Assembly: GCA_018889975.1 (NCBI GenBank)
Contig: CP076546.1
Span: forward strand, 3,720,001-3,784,000
Length of the DNA stretch: 64,000 bases
Direction: 5' to 3'
Source of the DNA: Bacillus sp. NP157
GTDB taxonomy: Bacteria > Pseudomonadota > Gammaproteobacteria > Xanthomonadales > Rhodanobacteraceae
The position numbers were made by a program, and so were the translations under genes. The notes under the pieces were generated by a model. That model had not been told where the DNA came from. It ran no database searches and saw only the letters and a list, made by a program, of their open reading frames with translations. Below, piece by piece: positions 8,928-17,896 of this stretch; position 1 is the first letter of the stretch, and each line of letters begins with the position of its first letter.

Positions 8928-11900
8928 ATGAAAATCGCCCAATTCTTCGTCGAACGCCCGATCCTCGCGGGCGTGCTGTCGGTGTTGTTCCTGATCGCGG
9001 GCAGTATCGCCGTGTTCAAGCTGCCGATCAGCGAATATCCCGAAGTGGTGCCGCCGACCGTCGTGGTGAAGGCGACCTACCCCGGCGCCAATCCCAAGAC
9101 CATCGCCGAAACCGTCGCCACGCCGCTGGAAGAACAGATCAACGGCGTGGAAGGCATGCTCTACACCTCGTCGCAGTCCACCAGCGACGGCGCGATGACG
9201 CTGACCGTGACCTTCGCCCTGGGCACCGACCTGGATAACGCGCAGGTGCAGGTGCAGAACCGCGTGGCCCAGGCGCAGCCGCGCCTGCCCGAGGAAGTGC
9301 AGCGCCTCGGCGTCACGACGACCAAGAGCTCGCCCGACCTGACCATGGTCGTGCATCTGACGTCGCCGGATAACCGCTACGACATGCTCTACCTGTCGAA
9401 CTATGCACGCACGCACATCAAGGACCAACTCGCCCGCCTGGATGGTGTCGGCGACGTGCAACTGTTCGGTGCCGGCGAATACAGCATGCGGATCTGGATG
9501 AATCCGGAGAAGCTGGCCATTCGCAACCTGACCACGGGCGACGTGGTCAAGGCGATCCGCGAGCAGAACATCGAGGTCGCCGCCGGTGCGTTGAATGCAC
9601 CGCCCGGCCCGAACAGCAACGCGTTCCAGGTCAACATCAACACGCGCGGCCGCCTGATCAGCGAAGACGACTTCAGCAACATCATCGTGCGTAGCGACGG
9701 CGGGTCGGTTACCCACCTGCGCGACGTGGCGCGGGTGGAGCTGGGCTCGAACAACTACGCGCTGCGCAGCCTGCTCAACAACAAGGAAGCCGTGGCGATC
9801 CCCATCTTCCAGCGCCCGGGTTCGAACGCGATCGCGATTTCGGACGAAGTGCGCGCCGAGATGGCCACGCTGAAGAAGGAATTCCCGCAGGGCGTCGACT
9901 ACTCCATCGTCTATGATCCCACCGTGTTCGTACGCGGCTCGATCGAGGCGGTGGTGCACACGCTGTTCGAAGCCATCATCCTCGTGGTGCTGGTGGTGAT
10001 CCTGTTCCTGCAGACCTGGCGTGCCTCGATCATCCCGCTGGTGGCGGTGCCGGTTTCGCTGGTGGGCACGTTCGCCATCATGTACCTCGCCGGCTTCTCG
10101 CTGAATGCGCTGTCGCTGTTCGGCCTGGTGCTGGCGATCGGCATCGTGGTCGATGACGCCATCGTGGTGGTCGAGAACGTCGAGCGCCACATCGAGCATG
10201 GCCTCGAGCCGAAGATGGCGACCCGCCAGGCGATGACCGAAGTGACTGGCCCGATCGTGGCAACGGCGCTCGTGCTGTGCGCCGTGTTCGTGCCCGCCGC
10301 CTTCATCAGCGGCCTGACCGGCCAGTTCTACCGCCAGTTCGCGCTGACCATCGCCATCTCCACGGTGATCTCGGCCTTCAACTCGCTGACGCTGTCGCCC
10401 GCCCTCGCCGCGATCCTGCTGAAGGGCCGCGACGAACCGAAGGATAAGCTCACGGTGTGGATGGATCGCAGCCTTGGCTGGCTGTTCCGTCCGTTCAACC
10501 GCACCTTCGAACGCGCCTCGCACGGTTACGTCGGTGGCGTGCAGAAGATCCTGCGCTTCTCCGCCGTGGTGCTGGTGTTGTACGCGGGCCTCGTCGGCCT
10601 GGGCGTGCTCGGCTTCGCCAGGACCCCGACCGGCTTCGTGCCGACCCAGGACAAGCAGTACCTGGTGTCGTTCGCGCAGCTTCCCGACGCCGCCTCGCTG
10701 GATCGTACCGAAGGCGTGATCCGCCGCATGGGCGACATCGCGCTGAAGGACCCGGGCGTGGAGAGCGCCGTGCAGTTCCCCGGCCTTTCGATCAACGGCT
10801 TCACCAACAGCACCAATGCCGGCATCGTGTTCGTCACGCTGAAGCCGTTCGAAGAGCGTCGCGCCAAGGACCTCTCGGCGGAAGCGATCGCCGCACGCCT
10901 CAATGGCAAGTTCGCCTCGATCCAGGATGCGTACATCGCGATCTTCCCGCCGCCGCCGGTAAACGGCCTCGGCACGATCGGCGGTTTCCGCATGCAGATC
11001 GAAGACCACGGCGACCTTGGTTTCGAGGAGCTGTACAAGCAGACCCAGAACGTCATCGGGCAGAGCCAGAAGACGAAGGAGCTCGCGCACCTGTTCACCA
11101 GCTACCAGGTCAGCGTGCCGCAGTTCGACGCCGACATCGATCGCGAAAAGGCGAAGTCGGAAGGCATCGACCTGGGCGATGTGTTCCAGACCATGGCCGC
11201 GTACCTCGGCTCGCTCTACGTCAACGACTTCAATCGCTTCGGCCGCACCTACCAGGTGAACGTCTCCGCGGAGCCGGGCTTCCGCCATGAGCCGTCCGAC
11301 GTGGCTGACCTGAAGACGCGCAATGCCGCGGGCGACCTCGTGCCGCTGGGCTCGTTCCTCACCGTGCGCCAGAGCAACGGCCCGGACCGCGTGCAGCACT
11401 ACAACGGCTACCCGACCGCCGAGATCAACGGCAGCGCGGCGCCGGGCTTCAGCACGGGCCAGGCCCAGGAAGCGATGGAGAAGCTGGTCAAGGCCAACCT
11501 GCCCAACGGCATGACCTACGAATGGACCGAGCTCACCTACCAGCAGATCCTCGCCGGCAACACGGCCGTGCTGGTGTTCCCGCTGTCGGTGCTGCTGGTG
11601 TTCCTGGTGCTGGCCTCGTTGTATGAAAGCCTGAGCCTGCCGCTGGCGGTGATCCTGATCGTGCCGATGGTCCTGTTGTCGGCGATCACCGGCATCATCC
11701 TCACCGGTGGCGACAACAACATCTTTACCCAGATCGGCCTGATCGTGCTCGTCGGTCTCGCCTGCAAGAACGCGATCCTGATCGTCGAGTTCGCCCGCGA
11801 AGCCGAGATCGAAGGCATGAACCGCGTCGACGCCGTGCTCGAGGCTGCCCGCCTCCGACTGCGCCCGATCCTTATGACGTCGTTCGCTTTCATCATGGGC

Positions 11901-12116
11901 GTGGTGCCGCTGGTGACCTCGCACGGTGCCGGTGCGGAGATGCGCCATGCCATGGGCGTGGCGGTGTTCGCCGGCATGCTCGGCGTCACCTTCTTCGGCC
12001 TGATCTTTACCCCGCTGTTCTACGTGCTGATCCGCGGTTGGAACGAGCGTACCGAGGCACGCCGCCAGGCGCGCCGCGAGCGCCGTCTTCTCGAACACGC
12101 GGCTCGTGAGGTCTGA
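8928..12116 (+). CDS. RND multidrug efflux permease, HAE-1 family (MexF/AcrB-like)
   Basis: A 1062-residue proton-driven trimeric exporter of the hydrophobe/amphiphile class. The opening FFVERPILAGVLSVL and PISEYPEVVPP are the HAE-1 N-terminal signature. The proton relay is intact: GIVVDDAIVVVEN in TM4 with the paired Asp, and LACKNAILIVEFA in TM10 with the essential Lys. Two large periplasmic loops (about residues 40-335 and 560-870) make up the drug-binding porter domain. Closest named relatives by layout are MexF/BpeF types, which export chloramphenicol, quinolones and related compounds; that substrate range is family knowledge, not shown here. Confidence 0.95.
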   Translation: MKIAQFFVERPILAGVLSVLFLIAGSIAVFKLPISEYPEVVPPTVVVKATYPGANPKTIAETVATPLEEQINGVEGMLYTSSQSTSDGAMTLTVTFALGTDLDNAQVQVQNRVAQAQPRLPEEVQRLGVTTTKSSPDLTMVVHLTSPDNRYDMLYLSNYARTHIKDQLARLDGVGDVQLFGAGEYSMRIWMNPEKLAIRNLTTGDVVKAIREQNIEVAAGALNAPPGPNSNAFQVNINTRGRLISEDDFSNIIVRSDGGSVTHLRDVARVELGSNNYALRSLLNNKEAVAIPIFQRPGSNAIAISDEVRAEMATLKKEFPQGVDYSIVYDPTVFVRGSIEAVVHTLFEAIILVVLVVILFLQTWRASIIPLVAVPVSLVGTFAIMYLAGFSLNALSLFGLVLAIGIVVDDAIVVVENVERHIEHGLEPKMATRQAMTEVTGPIVATALVLCAVFVPAAFISGLTGQFYRQFALTIAISTVISAFNSLTLSPALAAILLKGRDEPKDKLTVWMDRSLGWLFRPFNRTFERASHGYVGGVQKILRFSAVVLVLYAGLVGLGVLGFARTPTGFVPTQDKQYLVSFAQLPDAASLDRTEGVIRRMGDIALKDPGVESAVQFPGLSINGFTNSTNAGIVFVTLKPFEERRAKDLSAEAIAARLNGKFASIQDAYIAIFPPPPVNGLGTIGGFRMQIEDHGDLGFEELYKQTQNVIGQSQKTKELAHLFTSYQVSVPQFDADIDREKAKSEGIDLGDVFQTMAAYLGSLYVNDFNRFGRTYQVNVSAEPGFRHEPSDVADLKTRNAAGDLVPLGSFLTVRQSNGPDRVQHYNGYPTAEINGSAAPGFSTGQAQEAMEKLVKANLPNGMTYEWTELTYQQILAGNTAVLVFPLSVLLVFLVLASLYESLSLPLAVILIVPMVLLSAITGIILTGGDNNIFTQIGLIVLVGLACKNAILIVEFAREAEIEGMNRVDAVLEAARLRLRPILMTSFAFIMGVVPLVTSHGAGAEMRHAMGVAVFAGMLGVTFFGLIFTPLFYVLIRGWNERTEARRQARRERRLLEHAAREV

Positions 12117-12119
12117 TCC

Positions 12120-13553
12120 ATGAAAACGTTCATTCGTTCCACGGCGCTGTTCACCGCCCTCGTCCTCGCCGGTTGCGCGAGCGTGGGCCCGGACTACCAC
12201 GCGCCGAAGGAAGCCCCGGTCACGCTGCAGGGTGTCGACACCACGCAGCAGACCACGGCCAACTTCCAGGCCCAGTGGTGGAAGCAGTTCGGTGACCCGA
12301 CGCTGGATGCACTCATCCAGCGCGCGGCCACCAACGCGCCCGACCTGAAGATCGCCCTCGCCCGTTTGAACCAGGCGCGTGCCGCGCTGGGTACCGCGAA
12401 GTCGCAGCAAATCCCTGACGTGGAAACGGGTGTCTCGTACACCCGTAGCCGCGAGCAGCAGCCCGGCTTCACCGACCAGCGCGTCACCACCACGGCGTAC
12501 CAGGCCGGCTTCGATGCCTCCTGGGAGCTCGACCTGTTCGGTGGCGTGCGCCGCTCGGTGGAAGCCGCGCGTGCCGACGCCGCCGCGGGCGAGGCCTCGG
12601 TGCAGGATGCGCAGGTCACGCTGTTCGCCGAGGTCGCGCGTAACTACTTCGACCTGCGCGGCACCCAGCTGCGCATCGACGTGGCGAAGCGCGACATCGC
12701 CAACCAGCAGGATTCGCTGAAGGTGATCCAGGCCCGCGTGGATGTCGGCACCGGTGCCGAGCAGGACCTGGCCAGCGCGAAGGCACGGCTGGCGTCGGTC
12801 GAAGCGCAGCTTCCGGTCCTCGAGACGCAGGCGTCGGCGGACCAGTTCCGCCTCGCCGTGCTGCTCGGCGAGCGCCCGGGCGAGCTGGGCATCGACCTTT
12901 CGCCGGCGACGTTCAAGCCGATCGACGTCAGCCTCGCCATCGGCGGCGCCGACGACGTGCTGTCGCGTCGTCCGGACATCCGCATCGCCGAGCGCGAGCT
13001 GGCCGCGGCGAACGCACGCATCGGCGTGGCCAAGGCCGACTGGTTCCCGCACGTGTCGCTCGGTGGGTTCATCGGCTTCCTCGCCGGCCGTAGCAACGAC
13101 TTCGGCGGCGCCGATTCGCGCGCGTTCTCGCTGGCCCCGAGCATTTCGTGGCAGGGCCTGAACGTGCAGCGCGTCGCCTCCGGAGTGAAGGGTGCGAAGG
13201 CACGGGCGGAAGAAGCGCATGCGAACTACGACCGCACCGTGCTCACGGCGCTGGAAGATGTCGACAACTCACTGGTCGGCTTCAACCAGCAGCGCGTGCG
13301 CGTGGAGAAGCTGCTGGTACAGGCGAAGGAAAGCCAGCGCGCCGCCGAACTGGCGAAGCTGCGTTACGACGCCGGCCGCACCGACTACCTGGAACTGCTC
13401 GATGCGGAGCGCACCCAGCTCTCCGCCGAAGACCAGCTCGCGGAAGCCGAAGCGGCGATCAACGTGCGCGCCGTGCAGCTGTACAAGGCACTCGGCGGTG
13501 GCTGGGAAGCCTGCGGCAACACCGCGTGCAGCGAGGTTGCAAAGGTGCCATGA
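12120..13553 (+). CDS. NodT-family outer-membrane efflux lipoprotein (RND partner, OprN-like)
   Basis: A 477-residue outer-membrane factor beginning with a lipoprotein signal (MKTFIRSTALFTALVLAGC, Cys 19) and SVGPDYHAP, the typical start of the NodT/OprM/OprN group. Two efflux repeats with heptad helices follow, and RRPDIRIAERELAAANARIG is the well-conserved family segment. It completes the RND pump encoded by the two preceding genes, 3 bases downstream of the permease. A downstream SDR gene overlaps its stop by 4 bases, suggesting translational coupling. Confidence 0.94.
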   Translation: MKTFIRSTALFTALVLAGCASVGPDYHAPKEAPVTLQGVDTTQQTTANFQAQWWKQFGDPTLDALIQRAATNAPDLKIALARLNQARAALGTAKSQQIPDVETGVSYTRSREQQPGFTDQRVTTTAYQAGFDASWELDLFGGVRRSVEAARADAAAGEASVQDAQVTLFAEVARNYFDLRGTQLRIDVAKRDIANQQDSLKVIQARVDVGTGAEQDLASAKARLASVEAQLPVLETQASADQFRLAVLLGERPGELGIDLSPATFKPIDVSLAIGGADDVLSRRPDIRIAERELAAANARIGVAKADWFPHVSLGGFIGFLAGRSNDFGGADSRAFSLAPSISWQGLNVQRVASGVKGAKARAEEAHANYDRTVLTALEDVDNSLVGFNQQRVRVEKLLVQAKESQRAAELAKLRYDAGRTDYLELLDAERTQLSAEDQLAEAEAAINVRAVQLYKALGGGWEACGNTACSEVAKVP

Positions 13554-14323
13554 GCAGCGCGAAGGTTCATCGCCTGCCCGTGCGGGCGAAGCGGCCGTCT
13601 TCCATCGCGACCGAACCGCCGCTCAGCCAGCGCATCGCGCTGGTGAGCGGCGCCAACCGTGGCATTGGCCTGGAAGTGGCGAAACAACTCGCCTCGCTGG
13701 GCGTCACCGTCTTCATGGGCATGCGCCACCCGTCCAGGGGCGAGGCCTCGCTGAAGGCGGTGCGCGACCTTGGCGGCGATGTGTATGCGCTGAAGCTCGA
13801 TGTGACGAAGCAGAAGGACATCGATGCCGCCATCGCGCATATCGAGGGACGCTTCGGCCGGCTCGATATCGTGGTGAACAACGCGGGCGGCCATTTCGAC
13901 CACGCGGGCAAATCCGCGGAAGGCGACCTCACCAATATCCGTGGGGCGCTGGACGTGAACCTGCTCGGCGCATGGGCGCTCACTGCCGCGGCGCTCCCGC
14001 TGATGCGCCGGCACGGCTACGGCCGCATCGTCAACGTATCCAGCGAGTGCGCCGTGCATGCCATGTGCGGCGAGAAGGCGCCTGCCTATCGGATTTCGAA
14101 GGCGGCGCTGAATGCGTATACCCAGGTGATCGCCAAAGAGATGCAGGGCAGCGGCATCCTGATCAACGCCGTATGCCCAGGCTGGACGGCCACCGATCTT
14201 GGCGGCGCCGGCGGCAGGCCGGTGGCCGAGAGCGCGGAAGGCGTGGTCTGGGCTGCGCTGGTCAGCGAGCAGGAAGCCGGCACCGGCGATTTTTATCGCG
14301 ATCGTGCGCGTATCGCGTGGTGA
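13550..14323 (+). CDS. Short-chain dehydrogenase/reductase co-transcribed with the RND pump
   Basis: A 257-residue classical SDR with an N-terminal extension of about 25 residues before the Rossmann fold. The cofactor loop is SGANRGIG, the NNAGG motif is present, and the catalytic YRISK (Tyr-x-x-x-Lys) is preceded by a Ser (VNVSSE). It should reduce or oxidise a carbonyl/alcohol using NAD(P)H; substrate unknown. The ATG overlaps the stop of the outer-membrane factor (ATGA), so it belongs to the efflux operon. It may detoxify the same electrophiles or carbonyl compounds that the pump exports, but that is inference. Confidence 0.9.
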   Translation: MSSAKVHRLPVRAKRPSSIATEPPLSQRIALVSGANRGIGLEVAKQLASLGVTVFMGMRHPSRGEASLKAVRDLGGDVYALKLDVTKQKDIDAAIAHIEGRFGRLDIVVNNAGGHFDHAGKSAEGDLTNIRGALDVNLLGAWALTAAALPLMRRHGYGRIVNVSSECAVHAMCGEKAPAYRISKAALNAYTQVIAKEMQGSGILINAVCPGWTATDLGGAGGRPVAESAEGVVWAALVSEQEAGTGDFYRDRARIAW

Positions 14324-14329
14324 TCGTCG

Positions 14330-15487
14330 CTAGCGCGAGATGATGTGGGCGAACCATTCCCAGCCGCGGAGTTTCGCGGTGATCAGCTTGACACAGGTGA
14401 GCATGGGCACCGCGAGGATCGCGCCGGGAATGCCCCAGATCCAGCCCCAGATCAGCAGCCACAGCAGGATGGCCACGGGGCTGAGCCGCGACCGGCGGCC
14501 CTGCAGCATCGGCGTCAGAAGGTTGCCTTCCACGGCGGTGATGCCGGCGAAGGTGCACGCCGGTAGCAGGGCGGGACCGAGCTCCTGGAAGTGCAGCGCG
14601 CCGACGACGGCCAGGACGGTAGTCGTGGAGATGGCGCCCACGTAGGGGATGAAGTTCGCCACGGTGGCGAAGCAACCCCACAGCAACGGATCGGGTACGC
14701 CGTACAGATAGAGCATGGCCGCCGTGACCAGTCCCAGCGTGACGTTGATCGCGGCGGTGAGCAGCAGGTAGCTGGACACCTCGACCTGGATACTGCGGAC
14801 GATGCTGACCGTATGTCGCTTGTAGGCGAATGTCGGCGAGATCTCCACGGCTCGCCGCAGGATCTCGTCACCGTAGACGAGGAAGAAGAACACCAGCAGC
14901 GCGACCGTCAGCACGCTGGCGATGATCTTCGGCGCGGTGGACACGATATCCCACGCGTTGAAGGCGAAGCTGCTCGGCTGCTGCGCGTTGCGCACTACCG
15001 TGCCACCGACCAGCGTCTGCGTCGCCCGGCTCGCCGCTTCGATCTGCTGGGTCATCGGCTTGATCTTCGGCGCGAACGCACGCATCGCCGCCGGTGCTTC
15101 ATGGAACCAGTTGAGCGCGGGCTGCGACAGGGTCGCCACCGCCGTGACCAGGCCGACACCTAGCAACAGCATCACCGTGACGGCGGCAAGCCAGCGCGGG
15201 ATGCGCCAGCGCGCGGCGGCCGCCACGATCGGATTCAGCGCCAGGCCGATGAAACCCGCCAGCACCAGCGGCACCAGCAGCGACTTGGTGATCGCGATGG
15301 TGTACAGCAGCGCCAGCATGATGAGGATGGTGAGGCCGATCCGCACCGCACGCAGGTGACGCGAGATCCGCCGGGTGTTGCGGCTACTGCCAGGCTTGCG
15401 CTTCGACAGCGTTGCCAGCGTCGCGACGGCGACGCCCGGTGCACGGACCGGGAGCTGCGCAGGAAGAGGGGGCGATGGATCGCTCAC
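14330..15487 (-). CDS. AI-2E family transporter (PerM/TqsA family)
   Basis: A 385-residue polytopic membrane protein of PF01594: two N-terminal helices, a central soluble stretch (about 110-190), then a helical block with GLVTAAMLYLYGVPDPLLWG and the conserved FIPYVGA and LTPMLQGRR motifs. Named relatives include TqsA (autoinducer-2 exporter) and Na+/H+ exchangers of the UPF0118 group; the cargo of this copy is unknown. The start is a GTG whose TGA overlap (GTGA) with the upstream 105-aa gene implies co-translation. It ends the small envelope-stress cluster and is convergent with the SDR gene. Confidence 0.9.
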   Translation of the reverse strand: MSDPSPPLPAQLPVRAPGVAVATLATLSKRKPGSSRNTRRISRHLRAVRIGLTILIMLALLYTIAITKSLLVPLVLAGFIGLALNPIVAAAARWRIPRWLAAVTVMLLLGVGLVTAVATLSQPALNWFHEAPAAMRAFAPKIKPMTQQIEAASRATQTLVGGTVVRNAQQPSSFAFNAWDIVSTAPKIIASVLTVALLVFFFLVYGDEILRRAVEISPTFAYKRHTVSIVRSIQVEVSSYLLLTAAINVTLGLVTAAMLYLYGVPDPLLWGCFATVANFIPYVGAISTTTVLAVVGALHFQELGPALLPACTFAGITAVEGNLLTPMLQGRRSRLSPVAILLWLLIWGWIWGIPGAILAVPMLTCVKLITAKLRGWEWFAHIISR

Positions 15488-15801
15488 GCGGCATCGTCGG
15501 CGGCATCGGCCGCGTCGCCCGCCATCTCGCCGAGGAAGCTACCCGCGGCGATCGATACGATCTTGCCGACGATGTCGGCGGTGCCACCCGCGACGAGGCT
15601 GCTGACACCGGGCACGGCGAGTGGGTTGATCTTGATGTTGCTGAGCAGGAAGCCCGCGCCAGCGGACATGCCGACGACGGTGAGCGGGTGCTCGTAACCG
15701 CGGGCGATCAGGGCAGCCGCCGGCTCGACCGTTTCGGCGCGTGCAGCGACGACTTGCGCCCGCGCCGCGGTGACCTTTGCCAGACTGCTGAAAATGCCCA
15801 T
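15484..15801 (-). CDS. Hypothetical 105-aa glycine/alanine-rich protein
   Basis: No family is recognised with confidence. The product has a short amphipathic N-terminus, a central hydrophobic segment (about residues 40-56, LTVVGMSAGAGFLLSNI) and a second weakly hydrophobic Gly/Ala/Val stretch (about 62-95), ending in an acidic Ala/Asp tail. It sits between the phage-holin-like gene (6 bases away) and the AI-2E transporter (4-base overlap), so it is clearly part of that operon. It is likely a small membrane-associated protein. Real coding is supported by tight packing and typical codon use. Confidence 0.75.
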   Translation of the reverse strand: MGIFSSLAKVTAARAQVVAARAETVEPAAALIARGYEHPLTVVGMSAGAGFLLSNIKINPLAVPGVSSLVAGGTADIVGKIVSIAAGSFLGEMAGDAADAADDAA

Positions 15802-15807
15802 CGTCGT

Positions 15808-16290
15808 TTAATCCTTCTGCCTCAGCACGCCTTCGGCCTTGCCCTGCGCCGCCGCCTGTTTCGCCAGCGTCGCCAGCTCGGCACGGGTGGCCGGCAGGGT
15901 AAGCCAGCGCATGCCGTGGCGGAAGACCAGGATCGCAAGGAGCAGCAGGATAACCTGCAGGCCGGCCAGCGCGGCCAGTGCCCACGCCCATGAACCGAAC
16001 CACTGGGCGAGGCCCCAGCCGGCGAGCGCCAGCAAGGTGAAACCGAGCCCGACCGCGAAGGTGATCGCCGCCAGGCCCATGAACAGCATCATGACGATGC
16101 CGCTGCGCGCCAGCCCGACTTCTGCCGCCGCCAGCTTCAGCTGCGCGGCGAACAGGTTCTTCAGGCCGACGCCGAGGCGGCGGACGTCGTCGACCCATGC
16201 CGGCATCGACAGCGACGGGCCCGTCGGGGCCTCGTCACCGGGTGCCGGGTCGTCCTGCCTGTCCCGCCCGGGGGAACCGTCTTCCAGCAT
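15808..16290 (-). CDS. Phage-holin-family membrane protein (YqjE-like)
   Basis: A 160-residue protein with two strong transmembrane helices (about residues 55-85 and 90-120) after a polar, Pro/Asp-rich N-terminus, the layout of PF07332 (YqjE / putative actinobacterial holin-X). The LKNLFAAQLKLAAAEVGLAR stretch before the helices is the conserved amphipathic segment. Despite the name these chromosomal copies are not lysis proteins; in enterobacteria yqjE sits with yqjD as here, in stationary-phase operons. The next gene upstream encodes the YqjD-like partner. Confidence 0.82.
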   Translation of the reverse strand: MLEDGSPGRDRQDDPAPGDEAPTGPSLSMPAWVDDVRRLGVGLKNLFAAQLKLAAAEVGLARSGIVMMLFMGLAAITFAVGLGFTLLALAGWGLAQWFGSWAWALAALAGLQVILLLLAILVFRHGMRWLTLPATRAELATLAKQAAAQGKAEGVLRQKD

Positions 16291-16313
16291 GCAATGGCCC
16301 CTGGGTCGTTGGA

Positions 16314-16736
16314 TCAGTTACGCAGGATACGGCCCGCGAGCCAGCCGGCGGCGACCGCCATGGCGATCGACTGTACCGGCTTCTCGCGCACGTATTCACG
16401 GGCGACATCGAGCCAGTCGTTCGCCTTGTCGACGGCGTCGTCATAGGCTTCCTTGCTGCGCAGCTTGGCTTCTTCCGCCTTCTCGGCCGCGCGGGTCGCG
16501 CCATAGGCAGCGCGGTCGGTCGCACCATGCAGCTTGGTTTCCACCGAATCCGCGGCGCGGTCGACGGCTTCCTTCGTGCGGTCGGCGGCGCGGTCCACCG
16601 CGTCCCGGGTCCGGTCGACGGCATCCGAGGTCGCCTGCTTCACCCGCTCGGCGCGCTCTTCGATGCGTGCCGCAGCCGATACGGTGTTCGCGGCGGCATT
16701 GGCGACGTTGGCGACGTGGTCGTCGGGCTTGTTCAT
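16314..16736 (-). CDS. DUF883 (YqjD/ElaB-like) membrane-anchored protein
   Basis: A 140-residue protein ending in one C-terminal transmembrane anchor (VQSIAMAVAAGWLAGRILRN) preceded by VREKPVQS, the signature end of DUF883 proteins. The body is almost all amphipathic helix with repeated 11-residue-like units (VDRTRDAVDRAADRTKEAVD). YqjD/ElaB of E. coli bind ribosomes to the inner membrane in stationary phase; a like role is plausible. A GGAG lies 8 bases before the ATG. It heads the cluster of small envelope proteins and is followed by the holin-like gene 23 bases on. Confidence 0.85.
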   Translation of the reverse strand: MNKPDDHVANVANAAANTVSAAARIEERAERVKQATSDAVDRTRDAVDRAADRTKEAVDRAADSVETKLHGATDRAAYGATRAAEKAEEAKLRSKEAYDDAVDKANDWLDVAREYVREKPVQSIAMAVAAGWLAGRILRN

Positions 16737-16796
16737 GGCGGTCTCCGTGGATGCTGGGATGGGGAGCTTAGGGAAGCGTAGGTGACGTCGAGGTGG

Positions 16797-16961
16797 TCAG
16801 ACCCTGGGGCCGCGGCCACGGAAGAACGAAACGATGGCAAGGATCAGGAAGATGATGAACAGGACTTTGGCGATGCCTGCCGCCGTACCCGCGATGCCGC
16901 CGAAACCGAAGATGGCCGCGATGATCGCGATGACCAGGAATACAAGGGCGTAGTGCAGCAT
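16797..16961 (-). CDS. DUF1328 small membrane protein (UPF0391, YtjA-like)
   Basis: A 54-residue protein starting [20 protein letters not shown] and continuing with [12 protein letters not shown], then a second hydrophobic stretch and a basic Arg/Gly tail. This is the full DUF1328 pattern (about 50-58 residues, two helices). A strong ribosome binding site (GGGAGGAG) precedes the ATG by 9 bases. Function in the family is unknown; expression is commonly stress-linked. It stands just upstream of the DUF883 gene on the same strand, 60 bases away. Confidence 0.88.
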   Translation of the reverse strand: MLHYALVFLVIAIIAAIFGFGGIAGTAAGIAKVLFIIFLILAIVSFFRGRGPRV

Positions 16962-17056
16962 GGTGGGTCTCCTCCCGGGATAGGTGCGGCCTCATTTAGG
17001 CTCGCTGGCCGCGCAGGGTATGTGAAACCGGGGAAGTAGCCGTTCAGTCTGCGCTT

Positions 17057-17147
17057 TGCAGGAGCGCGCCTGCGCGCGAATGGGGTGCCGGTGCCGACCC
17101 TTTGGAGGTTGCCTTGCCCGGCCATCGCGCGCAGGCGCGCTCCTACA
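17057..17147. repeat. Inverted REP pair
   Basis: Forward copy 17057-17080 (with CA for TA: TGCAGGAGCG) and reverse copy 17125-17147, 44 bases apart, between the DUF1328 promoter side and the end of the PEBP gene. Confidence 0.85.
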
Positions 17148-17167
17148 TGGGTGCGTTCACCTGATGA

Positions 17168-17809
17168 TCACGCTTTTACTTTGGGGTTCAGCGAATAGGT
17201 GCCGGTGATTACCGCCTCGTCGACCACGTGGCCCTTGATCACGTCGCGGAACTCCGCGAGCGAATAACCGTTTTCCAGCTCAAGGCTGGCGACGTCCAGG
17301 GCGTACACGTGGAAGTGGTAGTGGTGCGGGGTGCTGTCGTTCCACGGCGGGCACGGGCCGTCGTAGCCGTGGTAGTGCCCTTCCATGTGCGGGTCGCCCT
17401 TGAACCAGCCGGTGTAATCGTTGATGCCCTGCACCGAGCCCGGCGGCCCGACGAGGTCTTCCTTCAGCTTGCCGTTGCCCTTGCCGCGAGGAACGATGCC
17501 TTCGCCGCAGGCACCCTCGGCCAGCTCGCGGCATTCGAGCGGGATGTTCGCCATCAGCCAGTGGACGAACTCCACGCGCGGCAGGTTGCGCGGCACCTCG
17601 CGGCCTTCGACGTTGACGTCGTCGGGCTTCGACGGCACGTCGGTGTCGATCACCGCGATGGCGAAGGATTTTGCCGTGGCCGGCACTTCGGTCCAGGCCA
17701 GGTGTGGCGTGACGTTGCCCGCAGGCTTCACCGGCTCGCCCGGTTCCATGAAGGCGAACGTCGCCGGGATCGGCTTGCCGTTTTCGATGCTGTCGCTTTT
17801 CAGTCGCAT
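17168..17809 (-). CDS. YbhB/YbcL-family (PEBP) Raf-kinase-inhibitor-like protein
   Basis: A 213-residue cytoplasmic protein of the phosphatidylethanolamine-binding fold. Recognisable landmarks are the opening NVTPHLAWTEVPATAKSFAI, the DTDVP (Asp-Pro-Asp-type pocket) segment, FVHWLMANIP, and late YHFHVYALD. Bacterial YbhB/YbcL proteins bind anionic ligands; biological role mostly unknown. The start at 17809 is preferred because AGGAG lies 6 bases upstream; the frame is open for 21 more codons without such support. It is longer than E. coli YbhB (158 aa), with an insert around residues 95-150. Confidence 0.9.
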   Translation of the reverse strand: MRLKSDSIENGKPIPATFAFMEPGEPVKPAGNVTPHLAWTEVPATAKSFAIAVIDTDVPSKPDDVNVEGREVPRNLPRVEFVHWLMANIPLECRELAEGACGEGIVPRGKGNGKLKEDLVGPPGSVQGINDYTGWFKGDPHMEGHYHGYDGPCPPWNDSTPHHYHFHVYALDVASLELENGYSLAEFRDVIKGHVVDEAVITGTYSLNPKVKA

Positions 17810-17896
17810 GCTGTTCTCCTGATCACGTCCGGCCTGGCTGCCTGCGCAGCGCGCCGGGAAAAAAACCAGCATGGCATCGCCGGTGCGAAGGCGAAG

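Noticed and set aside
7746-13220. A 1824-codon open frame on the minus strand across the RND operon
   Set aside because: It is a mirror frame of three strongly conserved efflux genes on the plus strand. GC-rich codon bias removes stop codons, and the product is an Arg/His/Val-rich low-complexity sequence without domains.
15808-16290. Phage lysis (holin) gene or prophage remnant
   Set aside because: The family name is misleading; neighbours are chromosomal stress genes and no other phage gene is present.
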